NCBI GenBank assembly: GCA_038232055.1 | Contig: JBBSIN010000007.1 | Location: 1-53,059, forward strand | From: JBBSIN01 sp038232055 | GTDB taxonomy: Bacteria > Actinomycetota > Actinomycetes > JADGOV01 | DNA length: 53,059 nucleotides | Direction of reading: 5' to 3' | Part shown: one piece after another, positions 7,799 through 16,598 of the stretch | Position numbering within the stretch: the first letter of the stretch is position 1 | How the letters are laid out: every line of letters starts with the position of its first letter | Position numbers and translations under genes: made by a program | Notes under the pieces: generated by a model | Seen by the model: only the letters and a program-made list of their open reading frames with translations | What the model was told of the DNA's origin: nothing | Database searches by the model: none

Positions 7799-9460
7799 AT
7801 GAACGTTCTCGGGATCAACGCCGTCTTCCACGACCCGGCGGCGGCGCTCGTCCTCGACGGCGAGATCGTCGCCGCGGCGGAGGAGGAGCGGTTCAGCCGT
7901 CGCAAGCACGGCCACGACAACGTGCCGTTCGCGACCTGGGAGATCCCGCACCAGGCGGCGGCGTGGTGTCTCACCCGAGGAGGGCTGTCGCCCGAGGACC
8001 TCGACGCCGTTGCCTACTCCTTCGACCCGGCGCTCTCGCCGGCGTACGACGCCTCGCCCGGCGGGATCGTCACCGACGAGTGGGAGGGCCTGCGGACGCT
8101 CTATGCGCAGCGCGCCCCGCTCTTCCTGCGTACGGCGCTGCCGGGCCTCGATCCGGGCATCGTCCGCTTCGTTCCGCACCACATCGCGCACGCCGCGTCG
8201 GCGGCCTTCGCGGCGCCGTACCCGGAGTCGAGCGTGCTGGTGCTCGACGGCCGAGGCGAGACCCGTTCGCATCTCGCCGGACGAAGCGACGGAAGCGGCA
8301 TCGACGTCCTGGCGGCGCAGGAGCTGCCGCAGTCCCTCGGGCTGCTCTACGAGGAGGCGACCGAGCACCTGGGGTTTCGTCGCTCGTCCGACGAGTACAA
8401 GGTCATGGCGCTGGCGTCGTACGGCGAACCGGTGTGGCTGGGTGAGTTCCGGGAGCTGGTGCGAGCGACCGGGGATGGTGGTTTCCGGGTCGAGCCGATC
8501 GAGTGGGGCGCGTTCGTCAAACGGGCCGGGAAGGGCGCGGAGTGGACGGCGGACCACGCCAACCTGGCCGCCACGGTGCAGGTGCGGCTGGAGGAGGTGC
8601 TGCTCGACCTCGCCAGCTGGCTGCACGGGCAGACCGGTGACCGCGACCTCACGATGGCCGGAGGCGTCGCGCTGAACTGCGTCGCGAACACCAGGCTGTA
8701 CCGGGAGTCGCCGTTCGAGCGGATCTGGGTGCAGCCGGCCGCGGGCGACGCCGGCACGGCGCTCGGCGCCGCCCTGTGGGTGTCGCGGCAGGCCGGGGAG
8801 AGCGGGCGCGCGTTTCCGACCGCCGCACTGGGCCGGGAGTGGACGGACGAGGAGCTGGAGGCGTGGCTGCGGACGGCGGCGGTCCCGTACGAGCGCCCTC
8901 GGAACGTGGCTGAGGCGGTCGCCGAGACGCTGGCGAACAACGGCATCGTCGCGTGGTTCCAGGGCCGGTCGGAGTTCGGGCCGCGCGCGCTCGGGCACCG
9001 CTCGTTGCTGGCCCACCCGGGCTACCCGGCGAACCTGGAGCGGATGAACGACGTGAAGGGGCGCGAGCAGTTCCGCCCGGTGGCGCCGATGGTGCTCGCC
9101 GAGCGCGCGGCGGAGATCTTCGACACCGGACCGACCCGGTCGCCGTACATGCTGTTCACCCAGGGGGTCCGACCGGAGTGGCGCGACCGGATCCCCACCG
9201 TGGTGCATGTCGACGGTTCGGCCCGGATCCAGAGCGTCGACCGGCGCGATGAACCGCTCGTGCATCGCATGATCTCGGCTTTCGAGGCGCGGACCGGGTT
9301 GCCCGTGGTCGTCAACACCTCGCTCAACACGGCCGGCCGGCCGATGGTCGACGACCCTCGCGACGCGCTCGAGTGCTTCGGCTCGGCGCCGGTCGACGCG
9401 CTGGCGATCGGCCCGTTCCTGCTGCGCCGCTCGAACCTGTCGGCTCTGCGCCGGCCATGA
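7799..9460 (+). CDS. Carbamoyltransferase (NodU/CmcH family)
   Basis: A 553-residue O-carbamoyltransferase starting at ATG 7799. The N-terminal Kae1-like ATPase half opens with LGINAVFHDPAAALVLDGEI, followed by AAAEEERFSRRKH, FVPHHIAHAASAAF and MAGGVALNCVANTR. The C-terminal YrdC-like half includes GRSEFGPRALGHRS and VNTSLNTAGRPMVDDPRDAL. These enzymes use carbamoyl phosphate and ATP to carbamoylate hydroxyls of sugars (nodulation factors, aminoglycosides, novobiocin-type sugars). It overlaps the following GT2 start by ATGA, so it is the head of the second glycan operon. It probably carbamoylates a sugar of the same glycan. Confidence 0.92.
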   Translation: MNVLGINAVFHDPAAALVLDGEIVAAAEEERFSRRKHGHDNVPFATWEIPHQAAAWCLTRGGLSPEDLDAVAYSFDPALSPAYDASPGGIVTDEWEGLRTLYAQRAPLFLRTALPGLDPGIVRFVPHHIAHAASAAFAAPYPESSVLVLDGRGETRSHLAGRSDGSGIDVLAAQELPQSLGLLYEEATEHLGFRRSSDEYKVMALASYGEPVWLGEFRELVRATGDGGFRVEPIEWGAFVKRAGKGAEWTADHANLAATVQVRLEEVLLDLASWLHGQTGDRDLTMAGGVALNCVANTRLYRESPFERIWVQPAAGDAGTALGAALWVSRQAGESGRAFPTAALGREWTDEELEAWLRTAAVPYERPRNVAEAVAETLANNGIVAWFQGRSEFGPRALGHRSLLAHPGYPANLERMNDVKGREQFRPVAPMVLAERAAEIFDTGPTRSPYMLFTQGVRPEWRDRIPTVVHVDGSARIQSVDRRDEPLVHRMISAFEARTGLPVVVNTSLNTAGRPMVDDPRDALECFGSAPVDALAIGPFLLRRSNLSALRRP

Positions 9461-10395
9461 GCGTCACGGTCGTCATCCCGACGGTCGGTCGAGAGTCGCT
9501 CCGGCCGCTGCTGCAGGCGTTGGCCGACGTGCCGGTCGTGCTCGTCGTCGACGACCGGGGTGACCGCTCCCGGCCGCTGCTGAGCAGCTGCCCGCCCACG
9601 GTCGACGTGCTGCCCGGGCGCGGAGCCGGTCCTGCGGCCGCCCGCAACGTCGGCTGGCGCGCCGCCCGCACGCCGTGGGTCGCCTTCCTCGACGACGACG
9701 TGGCGCCGCCCGAAGGCTGGTACGACGCGCTCCTCGTTGACCTGACCGCCTGCGGCCCGGAGGTGGCCGCGACCCAGGGGCGGATCGTCGTACCGCTGCC
9801 GCCTGGTCGCCGACCGACCGACTGGGAACGCAACGTCGCGGGCCTTGCCACGGCCCGGTGGGCGACCGCCGACATGGCGTACCGGCGGCAGGTGCTGGAG
9901 GCGGTCGGCGGTTTCGACGAGCGGCTCCCCCGCGCCTTTCGGGAGGACGCCGACCTGGGGCTGCGGGTGACGGCCGCCGGACACCGGATCGTGCTCGGGC
10001 AGCGGTGCATCACCCATCCCGTCCGCCCCGCCGACCGGTGGGTGAGCGTCCGGCTGCAGCGCGGCAACGCGGACGACCCGCTGATGCGGCGGCTGCACGG
10101 TGCCGGCTGGCAGCGCCGCGCGGGAGTGCCGCGCGGCCGGCGGCCCTCTCACCTCGCCACGACGGCGGCGGCGCTGGCGGCCGCCGTCGGTGTCGCGGGC
10201 GGCCGGCGAAACCTGGCAGTAGTGGGCGGAGCGGCGTACGTCGTCGGCGTCGCCGAGCTGGCGTGGCGACGGATCGCGCCGGGTCCGCGTACGGCCGACG
10301 AGGTCATCACGATGCTCCTCACCAGCGCGGCCCTGCCGCTCGCTGCGAGCTGGCACTGGGCCAGGGGGGTCGTCCGGGCCCAGCGGGTCGCGTGA
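9457..10395 (+). CDS. Glycosyltransferase family 2
   Basis: A 312-residue GT2 enzyme beginning at ATG 9457. Motifs are VTVVIPTVGR at the N-terminus, VLVVDDRGD, AAARNVGWRAA, the DxD-type FLDDDVAPPEGW and the late acidic block REDADLGLRV. The C-terminal 90 residues contain a hydrophobic stretch (about 225-265) and another near the end, suggesting membrane association. It is sandwiched by 4-base overlaps between the carbamoyltransferase and the next glycosyltransferase, so it belongs to the same operon. Substrate unknown. Confidence 0.85.
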   Translation: MSVTVVIPTVGRESLRPLLQALADVPVVLVVDDRGDRSRPLLSSCPPTVDVLPGRGAGPAAARNVGWRAARTPWVAFLDDDVAPPEGWYDALLVDLTACGPEVAATQGRIVVPLPPGRRPTDWERNVAGLATARWATADMAYRRQVLEAVGGFDERLPRAFREDADLGLRVTAAGHRIVLGQRCITHPVRPADRWVSVRLQRGNADDPLMRRLHGAGWQRRAGVPRGRRPSHLATTAAALAAAVGVAGGRRNLAVVGGAAYVVGVAELAWRRIAPGPRTADEVITMLLTSAALPLAASWHWARGVVRAQRVA

Positions 10396-11324
10396 ACATC
10401 CTGATCTGGCACGTCCACGGGTCGTGGACGACCTCCTTCGTCCAGGGTTCGCACACCTACCTGATCCCGCGGGTGCCCGGCCGCGGCCCGGACGGGCGCG
10501 GCCGACCAGAGCGCCCCGGCACGTTCGACTGGCCGGACTCGGCCGTGGAGGTCAGCGCGGCGGAGTGCCGGCGGCGCCAGGTCGACGTCGTCGTGCTGCA
10601 GCGACCGCACGAGCTGGGCCTGCTGCCCGAGTGGGTCGGCGACAGCGAGGTGCGAAAGGTTTACGTCGAGCACAACGCTCCGCAGGGCCGGATCTCCGAG
10701 ATGCGACATCCGATGGCCGACCGCGACGACGTGCTGCTCGTGCACGTCACGCACTTCAACGACCTCTTCTGGGACGCCGGCTCGACCCGCACGGTCGTCG
10801 TCGAGCACGGGGTGGTCGACCCCGGCGAGCGCTACACGGGAGAGATCGCCGCCGCCGCGGTCGTCGTCAACGAGCCGGTACGCCGGGCCCGGGTGACCGG
10901 CACCGACCTCCTGCCCCGGTTCGCCGGGGCCGGACGGATCGATCTCTTCGGCATGGGCACCGAGTCGCTCGGCGGCACCGACGTGCCGCAGACCGAGCTG
11001 CACGCGGCCATGGCGCGCCGCCGGATCTACCTGCACCCCGTCCGCTGGACCTCCCTGGGCCTGTCGATGCTCGAGGCCATGCACCTCGGCATGCCGGTCG
11101 TGGGGCTCGCCACGACCGAGGCCGTCGAGGCGGTGCCGCCCTCGGCCGGCGTGCTCTCGACCGACGTCTCGGTGCTGACCGATGCGATGCGCCGGTTGCT
11201 CGCCGACCCGCAGGAGGCCGCCGCCATGGGCAAGGCGGCCAGAGCGACCGCCCTCGACCGGTACTCCCTGGCCCGGTTCCTCGCCGACTGGGAGCGTCTG
11301 CTCGGCGACGTCGGCGCGGGCTGA
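10392..11324 (+). CDS. Glycosyltransferase, GT-B fold (GT4-like, short)
   Basis: A 310-residue protein starting at GTG 10392 (GTGA overlap). It begins VNILIWHVHGSWTTSFVQG and ends with a GT4-like donor domain: ARRRIYLHPVRWTSLGLSMLEAMHLGMPVVGLATTEA followed by a helical tail (WERLLG). The E-x7-E-type motif is reduced to SLGLSMLEAM. The N-terminal Rossmann half is shorter than usual for GT4. Located between a GT2 and a GT9 in an overlapped operon, it probably transfers a sugar of the same polymer. Family assignment is solid, specificity unknown. Confidence 0.75.
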   Translation: MNILIWHVHGSWTTSFVQGSHTYLIPRVPGRGPDGRGRPERPGTFDWPDSAVEVSAAECRRRQVDVVVLQRPHELGLLPEWVGDSEVRKVYVEHNAPQGRISEMRHPMADRDDVLLVHVTHFNDLFWDAGSTRTVVVEHGVVDPGERYTGEIAAAAVVVNEPVRRARVTGTDLLPRFAGAGRIDLFGMGTESLGGTDVPQTELHAAMARRRIYLHPVRWTSLGLSMLEAMHLGMPVVGLATTEAVEAVPPSAGVLSTDVSVLTDAMRRLLADPQEAAAMGKAARATALDRYSLARFLADWERLLGDVGAG

Positions 11325-12247
11325 TGCGGATCACCATCCTGCGCGCGCTCGGCCTCGGTGACCTGCTCACCGCCGTACCGGCGCTGCGCGCTGTCCGGGC
11401 AGCACACCCGCACGCCCGTCTCGAGCTGGCTACTGCAGGCGCGCTGGCACCTCTGGTCGAGCTGGTCGGGGCCGTCGACGCCGTCGTGACGACCGGTCCC
11501 TTCGTCGCAACCCCCCCGGCCGGCCGGCTGCCGGATCGGCTGCACCGGGCCGACCTCGCGCTCAACCTGCACGGCGCCGGCCCGCAGAGCACCGAACTGC
11601 TGCGCGCAGCCGAACCCAGCCGGTTGGTCTCGTACGGCGTCACGTCGGCCTGGCGCGCCGAGGAGCACGACGTCCGACGCTGGTGCCGGCTACTCGAGGA
11701 GGCCGGCATCCCTGCCGACCCGACCGACCTCGCACTTCGACGACCGCCGGTCGCCTCCCCCGCTCCGGGCGCCGTCGTGATCCATCCCGGAGCGGCGTAC
11801 GGCGCCCGCCGCTGGCCGGCGCAACGGTGGGCAGCCGTCGCTCGGGGCCTGGCCGCGGCGGGTCACCCCGTCGTGATCAGCGGCGGACCCGACGAGCTGC
11901 GGCTGGCCGGCGCCGTGGCCCGGGAAGCCGGGCTCGGCGACGACGCCGTGCTGGCCGGCCGTACGTCACTCGTGACGCTCGCCGCGCTGGTCGCGGAGGC
12001 AGCGCTCGTCGCCTGCGGTGACACCGGCGTCGCACACCTCGCCACGGCATACGGCGTACGTTCGGTCACCCTGTTCGGCCCGACCCCACCGGCATTGTGG
12101 GGTCCGCCGCCGCGTCCCCAGCATCAGGTGCTCTGGGCGGGTCGCACCGGCGACCCACTCGGCGACCAGCCCGCCGCCGGCTTGCTGGAGCTGCCGGCGG
12201 CCGAGGTCCTCGCGGCTGCGGCGCAGCTGCTGGGCACGCGGTGCTGA
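11324..12247 (+). CDS. Glycosyltransferase family 9 (heptosyltransferase-like)
   Basis: A 307-residue GT9 protein, the second in the locus. It begins MRITILRALGLGDLLTAVPALRAVR, the classical heptosyltransferase acceptor-domain start, and has AVVIHPGAAYGARRWPAQRW, HPVVISGGPDE and the donor loop CGDTGVAHLATAYGVRSVTLFGPTPP. ATG at 11324 shares its first base with the previous stop (TGATG). The gene is the last of the plus-strand operon and converges on dnaG 10 bases away. Heptose donor use is inferred from the family and from gmhA/hldE/gmhB nearby. Confidence 0.88.
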   Translation: MRITILRALGLGDLLTAVPALRAVRAAHPHARLELATAGALAPLVELVGAVDAVVTTGPFVATPPAGRLPDRLHRADLALNLHGAGPQSTELLRAAEPSRLVSYGVTSAWRAEEHDVRRWCRLLEEAGIPADPTDLALRRPPVASPAPGAVVIHPGAAYGARRWPAQRWAAVARGLAAAGHPVVISGGPDELRLAGAVAREAGLGDDAVLAGRTSLVTLAALVAEAALVACGDTGVAHLATAYGVRSVTLFGPTPPALWGPPPRPQHQVLWAGRTGDPLGDQPAAGLLELPAAEVLAAAAQLLGTRC

Positions 12248-12257
12248 GCGCCAGATC

Positions 12258-14183
12258 CTACAACTCCCCGATCGAGCGCTCTCGCAGCTCGCGCTTGTGG
12301 CGCTCGAGGGCAATGAGCTCACCGAAGAGCCGGTTGTAGTCCGCCGCCTGCTCAAGGGGGTTGACCCGCTGCAGCCGAGACTTGAGCGCGGTGATGCGTC
12401 GGGTCACGGCCAGCTCGCAGAGCCGGGCGAGGATTGCGGCGGCGTAACCCTCCATCGACGCGGCGGCGGAGCGCGGTGGCTCGACGGCAAGCTCGGTGAC
12501 CAGGGAGCGGACCTCGTCGTCGGCCGCGCCGTCGCGCACCCGCGCCGCCCATGCGGACGCGTCGGCGTCGGCCGCCGCGACGCCGCCACTCGCCTCGACC
12601 GCCGCGCGCACTGCTGCGTAGGCCGGCGCGGTGAACACCGCTGGATCGATCTCGTCGAACCCGGCGAGCAGGCGCGGCTGCTGGACGGCGAGCTTGGCCG
12701 CCTCACGCTCCACGGCCAGTCGCGGGTCCCTAGGGTCGGGACGACCGACCGACCGCGCCGATGGACCATCAGCGGATCGGCCGGCTGCATCGGCGGCTCG
12801 GTCGGCCGCGCCGTCAGGCCCCCGACCGGGCCGTCGGGCGGCACCGGGACCGGTCAGCTCCCCGACCCGGACGAGCACCGTCTCCACGTCCATGCCGAGC
12901 CAGCCGGCGAGCCGGCGGGCGTATTCGGGGCGCAGTGACCGGTCCTTGATCTTCGCGACCAAGGGGGCGGCGGCGGCGAGGCCGCCGACCCGCCCCTCAG
13001 CGGTCTCGAGGTCGTAGCGGGCGAGCGTGCTGCGGATCGCGAACTGCACGAGCGGCTCGCGACGGGCGACCAGCTCGCGGACGGCCGCGTCCCCGCGTGC
13101 CACCCGCAGCTCGCACGGATCCATCCCAGACGGTTCCACCGCGACGAAGGTCTGCATAACGAAGCGCTGGTCGTCGTCGAACGCTCGCAAGGCCGCGCGC
13201 TGCCCCGCCTCGTCCCCGTCGAACGTGAAGATCACCTCGCCGCGAAACTCGTCCTGGTCCATGAGCAGCTGGCGGAGCACCGCGATGTGCTCCGGCCCGA
13301 ACGCCGTACCGCACGTCGCGACGGCGGTGGGCAAGCCGGCCACGTGGCAGGCCATGACGTCCGTGTAGCCCTCGACGACGACCGCCTGCAGCCGGCGGGC
13401 GATGTCGCGCTTCGCGAGATCGACGCCGTACAGCAGCCGACTCTTCTTGAAGATCGGCGTCTCCGGAGTGTTGAGGTACTTGGCCTCGACCGAGTCGTCG
13501 TCGTGCAGCCGCCGGGCGCCGAAGCCGACCACGTCGCCGCTCCGGTCGCGGACCGGCCACACCAGCCGGCCCCGGAAGTAGTCGTACGGCCCCCGCTGCC
13601 CCTGTCGAGCCAGCCCGCCCGCGATGAGGTCCTCGGGGCCGAAGCCGCGGCTGCGGAGGGCGGTGAGCAGGGCGTCCCACCCGCGAGGTGCGTAGCCCAC
13701 GCCGAACGGCGCGGCGGCGGCGAGGTCGAAGCCTCGGTCGGCGAGGAAGCGCCGGCCGGCGTCGGCCTCCGGGGAGCCGGCGAGTTGCCCGGCGTAGAAC
13801 TCCGCTGCCGCGGCATGGGCGGCGAGCAGCCGCGAGCGCTGGCTGGCCTGCTGTCGTGGCGCCGCGCCACCCTGCTCGTAGCGCAGCTCAACCCCGGCCC
13901 GAGCGGCGAGCTTCTCCACCGCCTCGACGAACGTAAGCTGCTCGAGCTCCTGAACGAAGGAGATGACGTCGCCACCCTTGTGACAACCGAAGCAGTAGTA
14001 GAGCCCGCGAGCCGAGGACACTGTGAACGACGGTGACTTCTCGTCGTGGAAGGGGCACAGGCCCTTCAGAGAACCGCCGCCTGCGGCGCGGAGCTGCAGG
14101 TGCTCGCCCACGACCTCCGCGATTGGTGAGCGCTCGCGGACCAGCTCCTTGTCGGCCTCGCCGATTCGTCCGGACACGGACAC
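12258..14183 (-). CDS. dnaG: DNA primase DnaG
   Basis: A 641-residue primase that makes RNA primers at the replication fork. The N-terminal CHC2 zinc finger is Cys43, His46, Cys64, Cys67 (CPFHDEKSPSF, YYCFGCHKGGD). The RNA polymerase/TOPRIM core includes YAPRGWDALL, VVEGYTDVMA and TFDGDEAGQRAALRAF. The C-terminal third is a low-complexity Asp/Ala/Gly linker followed by the helical helicase-interaction domain ending REKRELRERS-like (HKRELRERSIGEL). GTG start at 14183 is preceded on its strand by GGGAGGAGGG, a strong Shine-Dalgarno. dgt, its usual operon partner, lies further right but is separated here by two plus-strand genes. Confidence 0.97.
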   Translation of the reverse strand: MSVSGRIGEADKELVRERSPIAEVVGEHLQLRAAGGGSLKGLCPFHDEKSPSFTVSSARGLYYCFGCHKGGDVISFVQELEQLTFVEAVEKLAARAGVELRYEQGGAAPRQQASQRSRLLAAHAAAAEFYAGQLAGSPEADAGRRFLADRGFDLAAAAPFGVGYAPRGWDALLTALRSRGFGPEDLIAGGLARQGQRGPYDYFRGRLVWPVRDRSGDVVGFGARRLHDDDSVEAKYLNTPETPIFKKSRLLYGVDLAKRDIARRLQAVVVEGYTDVMACHVAGLPTAVATCGTAFGPEHIAVLRQLLMDQDEFRGEVIFTFDGDEAGQRAALRAFDDDQRFVMQTFVAVEPSGMDPCELRVARGDAAVRELVARREPLVQFAIRSTLARYDLETAEGRVGGLAAAAPLVAKIKDRSLRPEYARRLAGWLGMDVETVLVRVGELTGPGAARRPGRGPDGAADRAADAAGRSADGPSARSVGRPDPRDPRLAVEREAAKLAVQQPRLLAGFDEIDPAVFTAPAYAAVRAAVEASGGVAAADADASAWAARVRDGAADDEVRSLVTELAVEPPRSAAASMEGYAAAILARLCELAVTRRITALKSRLQRVNPLEQAADYNRLFGELIALERHKRELRERSIGEL

Positions 14184-14297
14184 CCTCCTCCCTCACGTGG
14201 GCGGGGAAGGAGCCGACGTACGGGCAGGAGTCTAGGCGCTCGGTGCGACAGTCCGAGGCCATACGCTGATCCGAGCCAGCGTCATCGAGGGGAACCC

Positions 14298-14669
14298 ATG
14301 TCGTATCCACCGCCCGGTCAGTACGGCGCGGCACCGCCACCGAACAGTGCCAGCTCCGACGACACCTTGTGGTCGGTCCTCTGTCACCTGAGCATCTTCG
14401 TGATCGGCATCATCGGACCGCTCATCGTGCTGCTCACCAAGGGCAGGGAGTCGGCGTTCGTCAGGCACCACGCCGTGGAGGCGCTCAACTTCCACATCAC
14501 GGTCGCCATCGCGACCGCCGTCTCCGTGGTGCTGATCATCCTCATCATCGGCATCTTCACCCTGGTCGCCGTCGGTATCGGCGCGCTCGTCCTCACGATT
14601 CTCGCCGCACTCGCCGCGGGACGGGGTGAGTGGTACCGCTACCCGTTCACCCTGCGTCTGGTGAAGTGA
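14298..14669 (+). CDS. DUF4870 domain-containing membrane protein
   Basis: A 123-residue small integral membrane protein. A Pro/Gly-rich N-tail (residues 1-20) is followed by TLWSVLCHLSIFVIGIIGPLIV (first membrane segment), the family signature FVRHHAVEALNFHI and two further hydrophobic segments (about 65-110). This is the DUF4870 (TIC20-like) arrangement, function unknown. A Shine-Dalgarno GAGGGGA lies just before ATG 14298. Its stop overlaps the GTG start of the M23 lipoprotein, suggesting translational coupling. Confidence 0.85.
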   Translation: MSYPPPGQYGAAPPPNSASSDDTLWSVLCHLSIFVIGIIGPLIVLLTKGRESAFVRHHAVEALNFHITVAIATAVSVVLIILIIGIFTLVAVGIGALVLTILAALAAGRGEWYRYPFTLRLVK

Positions 14670-15373
14670 GGGGCACGGCCGGTCGCGCCATGGCGGTCGG
14701 AATCGTCGGCGCGCTCGGTCTGGTCGCCGGATGCGGGTCGGACCGGTCGCCGATTGCCGCGGTACCGGACACTTCCTCGGCGGGCCCCGTCGTCGCATCG
14801 CCCACGCCGGCGCGACCTACACCGGCGCCGGCGCCCCCTGTGCGCACTCCGGGATACACGTTCCCGGTGGCGCACTGCCGGACGGACTACGGCCACAGTC
14901 ACCACGACTACCCGGCCACCGACATCTTCGCCGCCCGTGGCTGCGGCTTTGTCTCGCCGGTCGCCGGAACGGTCAGCGAGGTCGCGCGTATAGACCTATG
15001 GAACCCCGCCACCAACCTGGGCGCGGCGCGTGGGGGCCTGTCGGTCAGCGTCGTCGGCGCCGACGGTGTGCGCTACTACGGTTCGCACCTGTCCTCGATC
15101 ACGACCGGAATCCGGCCGGGCGTCGTCGTCCGGCGCGGGCAGCCGCTCGGCCGGGTGGGCAATACCGGCTCCGCCCGCGGCATCGCGACCCACCTGCACT
15201 TCGGCCTGTCCTGGCCGACGCGCGGGGGGATCTGGTGGGTACGGCGCGGCATGCTCTATCCCTGGCCCTACCTGGACTCCTGGCACGCCGGCAGGCAGCG
15301 CTCACCGGTCGCGGCCATCGCCGCCCTGCACCGCCGTCTCGGCGACGTCCCGCGCTGCGCCGCGGGCTGCTGA
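14666..15373 (+). CDS. M23 family metallopeptidase, predicted lipoprotein
   Basis: A 235-residue secreted protein starting at GTG 14666, which overlaps the previous stop. This start gives two arginines before the hydrophobic core and a lipobox LVAGC with Cys23 as lipidation site; the later ATG 14690 would lose the positive charges. A Pro/Ala/Thr-rich stalk (about 35-65) leads to a LytM/M23 domain with the zinc motifs H-x5-D (HDYPATD) and HLHFGLSW, plus the typical GQPLGRVGNTG strand. Such enzymes cleave peptidoglycan cross-bridges, or act as regulators when degenerate; here the visible zinc ligands look intact. C-terminal CAAGC tail is unusual. Confidence 0.85.
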   Translation: MRGTAGRAMAVGIVGALGLVAGCGSDRSPIAAVPDTSSAGPVVASPTPARPTPAPAPPVRTPGYTFPVAHCRTDYGHSHHDYPATDIFAARGCGFVSPVAGTVSEVARIDLWNPATNLGAARGGLSVSVVGADGVRYYGSHLSSITTGIRPGVVVRRGQPLGRVGNTGSARGIATHLHFGLSWPTRGGIWWVRRGMLYPWPYLDSWHAGRQRSPVAAIAALHRRLGDVPRCAAGC

Positions 15374-15387
15374 CCGGCGCCGGCGGG

Positions 15388-16587
15388 TCACCGGCAGCCG
15401 AGCAGCCGGTCGTGCCACGCGCACGCGGAGACATCCGTCAGCGACGCGACCTGGTCGATCACCACCCGCAGCCGTGCGGCGTCGCTTCCGGCCGCCGCCC
15501 AGGTCGGCCGCAGCGCCGGCTCCAGCGCGTCAGGCGACTGGCTCGCAACGGCCACGAGGAGATCGGTGAGCAGCTCACGCTGCCGCTCCTGGGTAGCGGC
15601 CCTCGGCAGGACGACGTAGTGCACGGTGGCCGCCTTGAGCAGCGCACACTCCGCCCGGATCCGCTCCGGCACCACGAGGGCCGCTTCGTAACGGGTGAGC
15701 CCGCCCGGACCGTACGCCGAGCGGGTGGCAGCGATCGCCCGGCTGCAGAAGCGCCCGGTCAGCATGCTGGTCATGCGCTTGAGCGCGACCTGTGCCGCAA
15801 AGGATTCATCGTACGAGCGCAGCCACCACTCCTCGATGAGCAGCTCGTCGAGGACGGTTCGCAGCTCGGCCGACGGGAGCGGGCTGTAAGAGCAGGCGGC
15901 CAGCTCGGCAATGGCGTCGCGGTCGAGGGCCGCAAGGGGGATGTGACCGGCGTACACGCCGTCTTCGAGGTCGTGTACCGAGTAGGCGACGTCGTCGGCC
16001 CAGTCCATCAGCTGCGCCTCGAAGCAGGGCCGGCCGGTCGGGGCGCCGTCGCGCAGCCACTCGAAGATCGTCAGGTCGTCGGCGTACACGCCGAACTTGG
16101 TCTCGCCGAGCCGGCGCGTCCAGGGGTACTTGGTCGCCGCGTCGAGCACCGCCCTGGTCAGGTTCAGGCCGGCACCGTCGACCTTCGCCTCGAGCCGGGT
16201 CAGGATCCGCAGGCTCTGCGCGTTGCCCTCGAAGCCGCCACAGACGTCGGCCGCGGCGTGCAGCGCGGCCTCGCCGTTGTGGCCGAACGGCGGGTGCCCG
16301 AGGTCGTGTGCCAGGCAGGCGGCGTCGACGATGTCGGGGTCGGCGCCGAGCGCGGCGGCGAGTTCACGGCCCACCTGGGCGCACTCCAGGGAGTGGGTAA
16401 GGCGGGTCCGCGGGAAGTCGTCCTCGCCGACGCCGACCGCCTGGGTCTTGCCGCCGAGCCGGCGCAGTGCGGCCGAGTGCAGGACGCGGGCCCGGTCACG
16501 CTGAAACGGCGAGCGCCCGTCGCCCCCCTCCTTGGGGAGCTCGGGCGCCCGCCGTTCGCGTGCGGTGTCGTCGTACGGGCCGGTCAT
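15388..16587 (-). CDS. dgt: Deoxyguanosinetriphosphate triphosphohydrolase-like protein
   Basis: A 399-residue HD-domain dNTPase that hydrolyses dNTPs to deoxynucleoside and triphosphate. The metal site is visible as RLTHSLECAQV (His), AHDLGHPPFGHNGE (His-Asp and downstream His) and the later MDWADDVAYSVHDLEDG (Asp). The N-terminal DRARVLHSAALRRLGGKTQ block is typical of the family. Length is normal. In many actinobacteria dgt lies next to dnaG; here the DUF4870/M23 pair sits between them on the other strand. It follows the sialidase-like gene by 11 bases on the opposite side. Confidence 0.93.
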   Translation of the reverse strand: MTGPYDDTARERRAPELPKEGGDGRSPFQRDRARVLHSAALRRLGGKTQAVGVGEDDFPRTRLTHSLECAQVGRELAAALGADPDIVDAACLAHDLGHPPFGHNGEAALHAAADVCGGFEGNAQSLRILTRLEAKVDGAGLNLTRAVLDAATKYPWTRRLGETKFGVYADDLTIFEWLRDGAPTGRPCFEAQLMDWADDVAYSVHDLEDGVYAGHIPLAALDRDAIAELAACSYSPLPSAELRTVLDELLIEEWWLRSYDESFAAQVALKRMTSMLTGRFCSRAIAATRSAYGPGGLTRYEAALVVPERIRAECALLKAATVHYVVLPRAATQERQRELLTDLLVAVASQSPDALEPALRPTWAAAGSDAARLRVVIDQVASLTDVSACAWHDRLLGCR

Positions 16588-16598
16588 CGACCCCGAGG

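Noticed and set aside
7727..9265. 512-codon minus-strand frame opposite the carbamoyltransferase
   Set aside because: No recognisable motif, Arg/Val/His-rich composition, and a strong gene on the plus strand.
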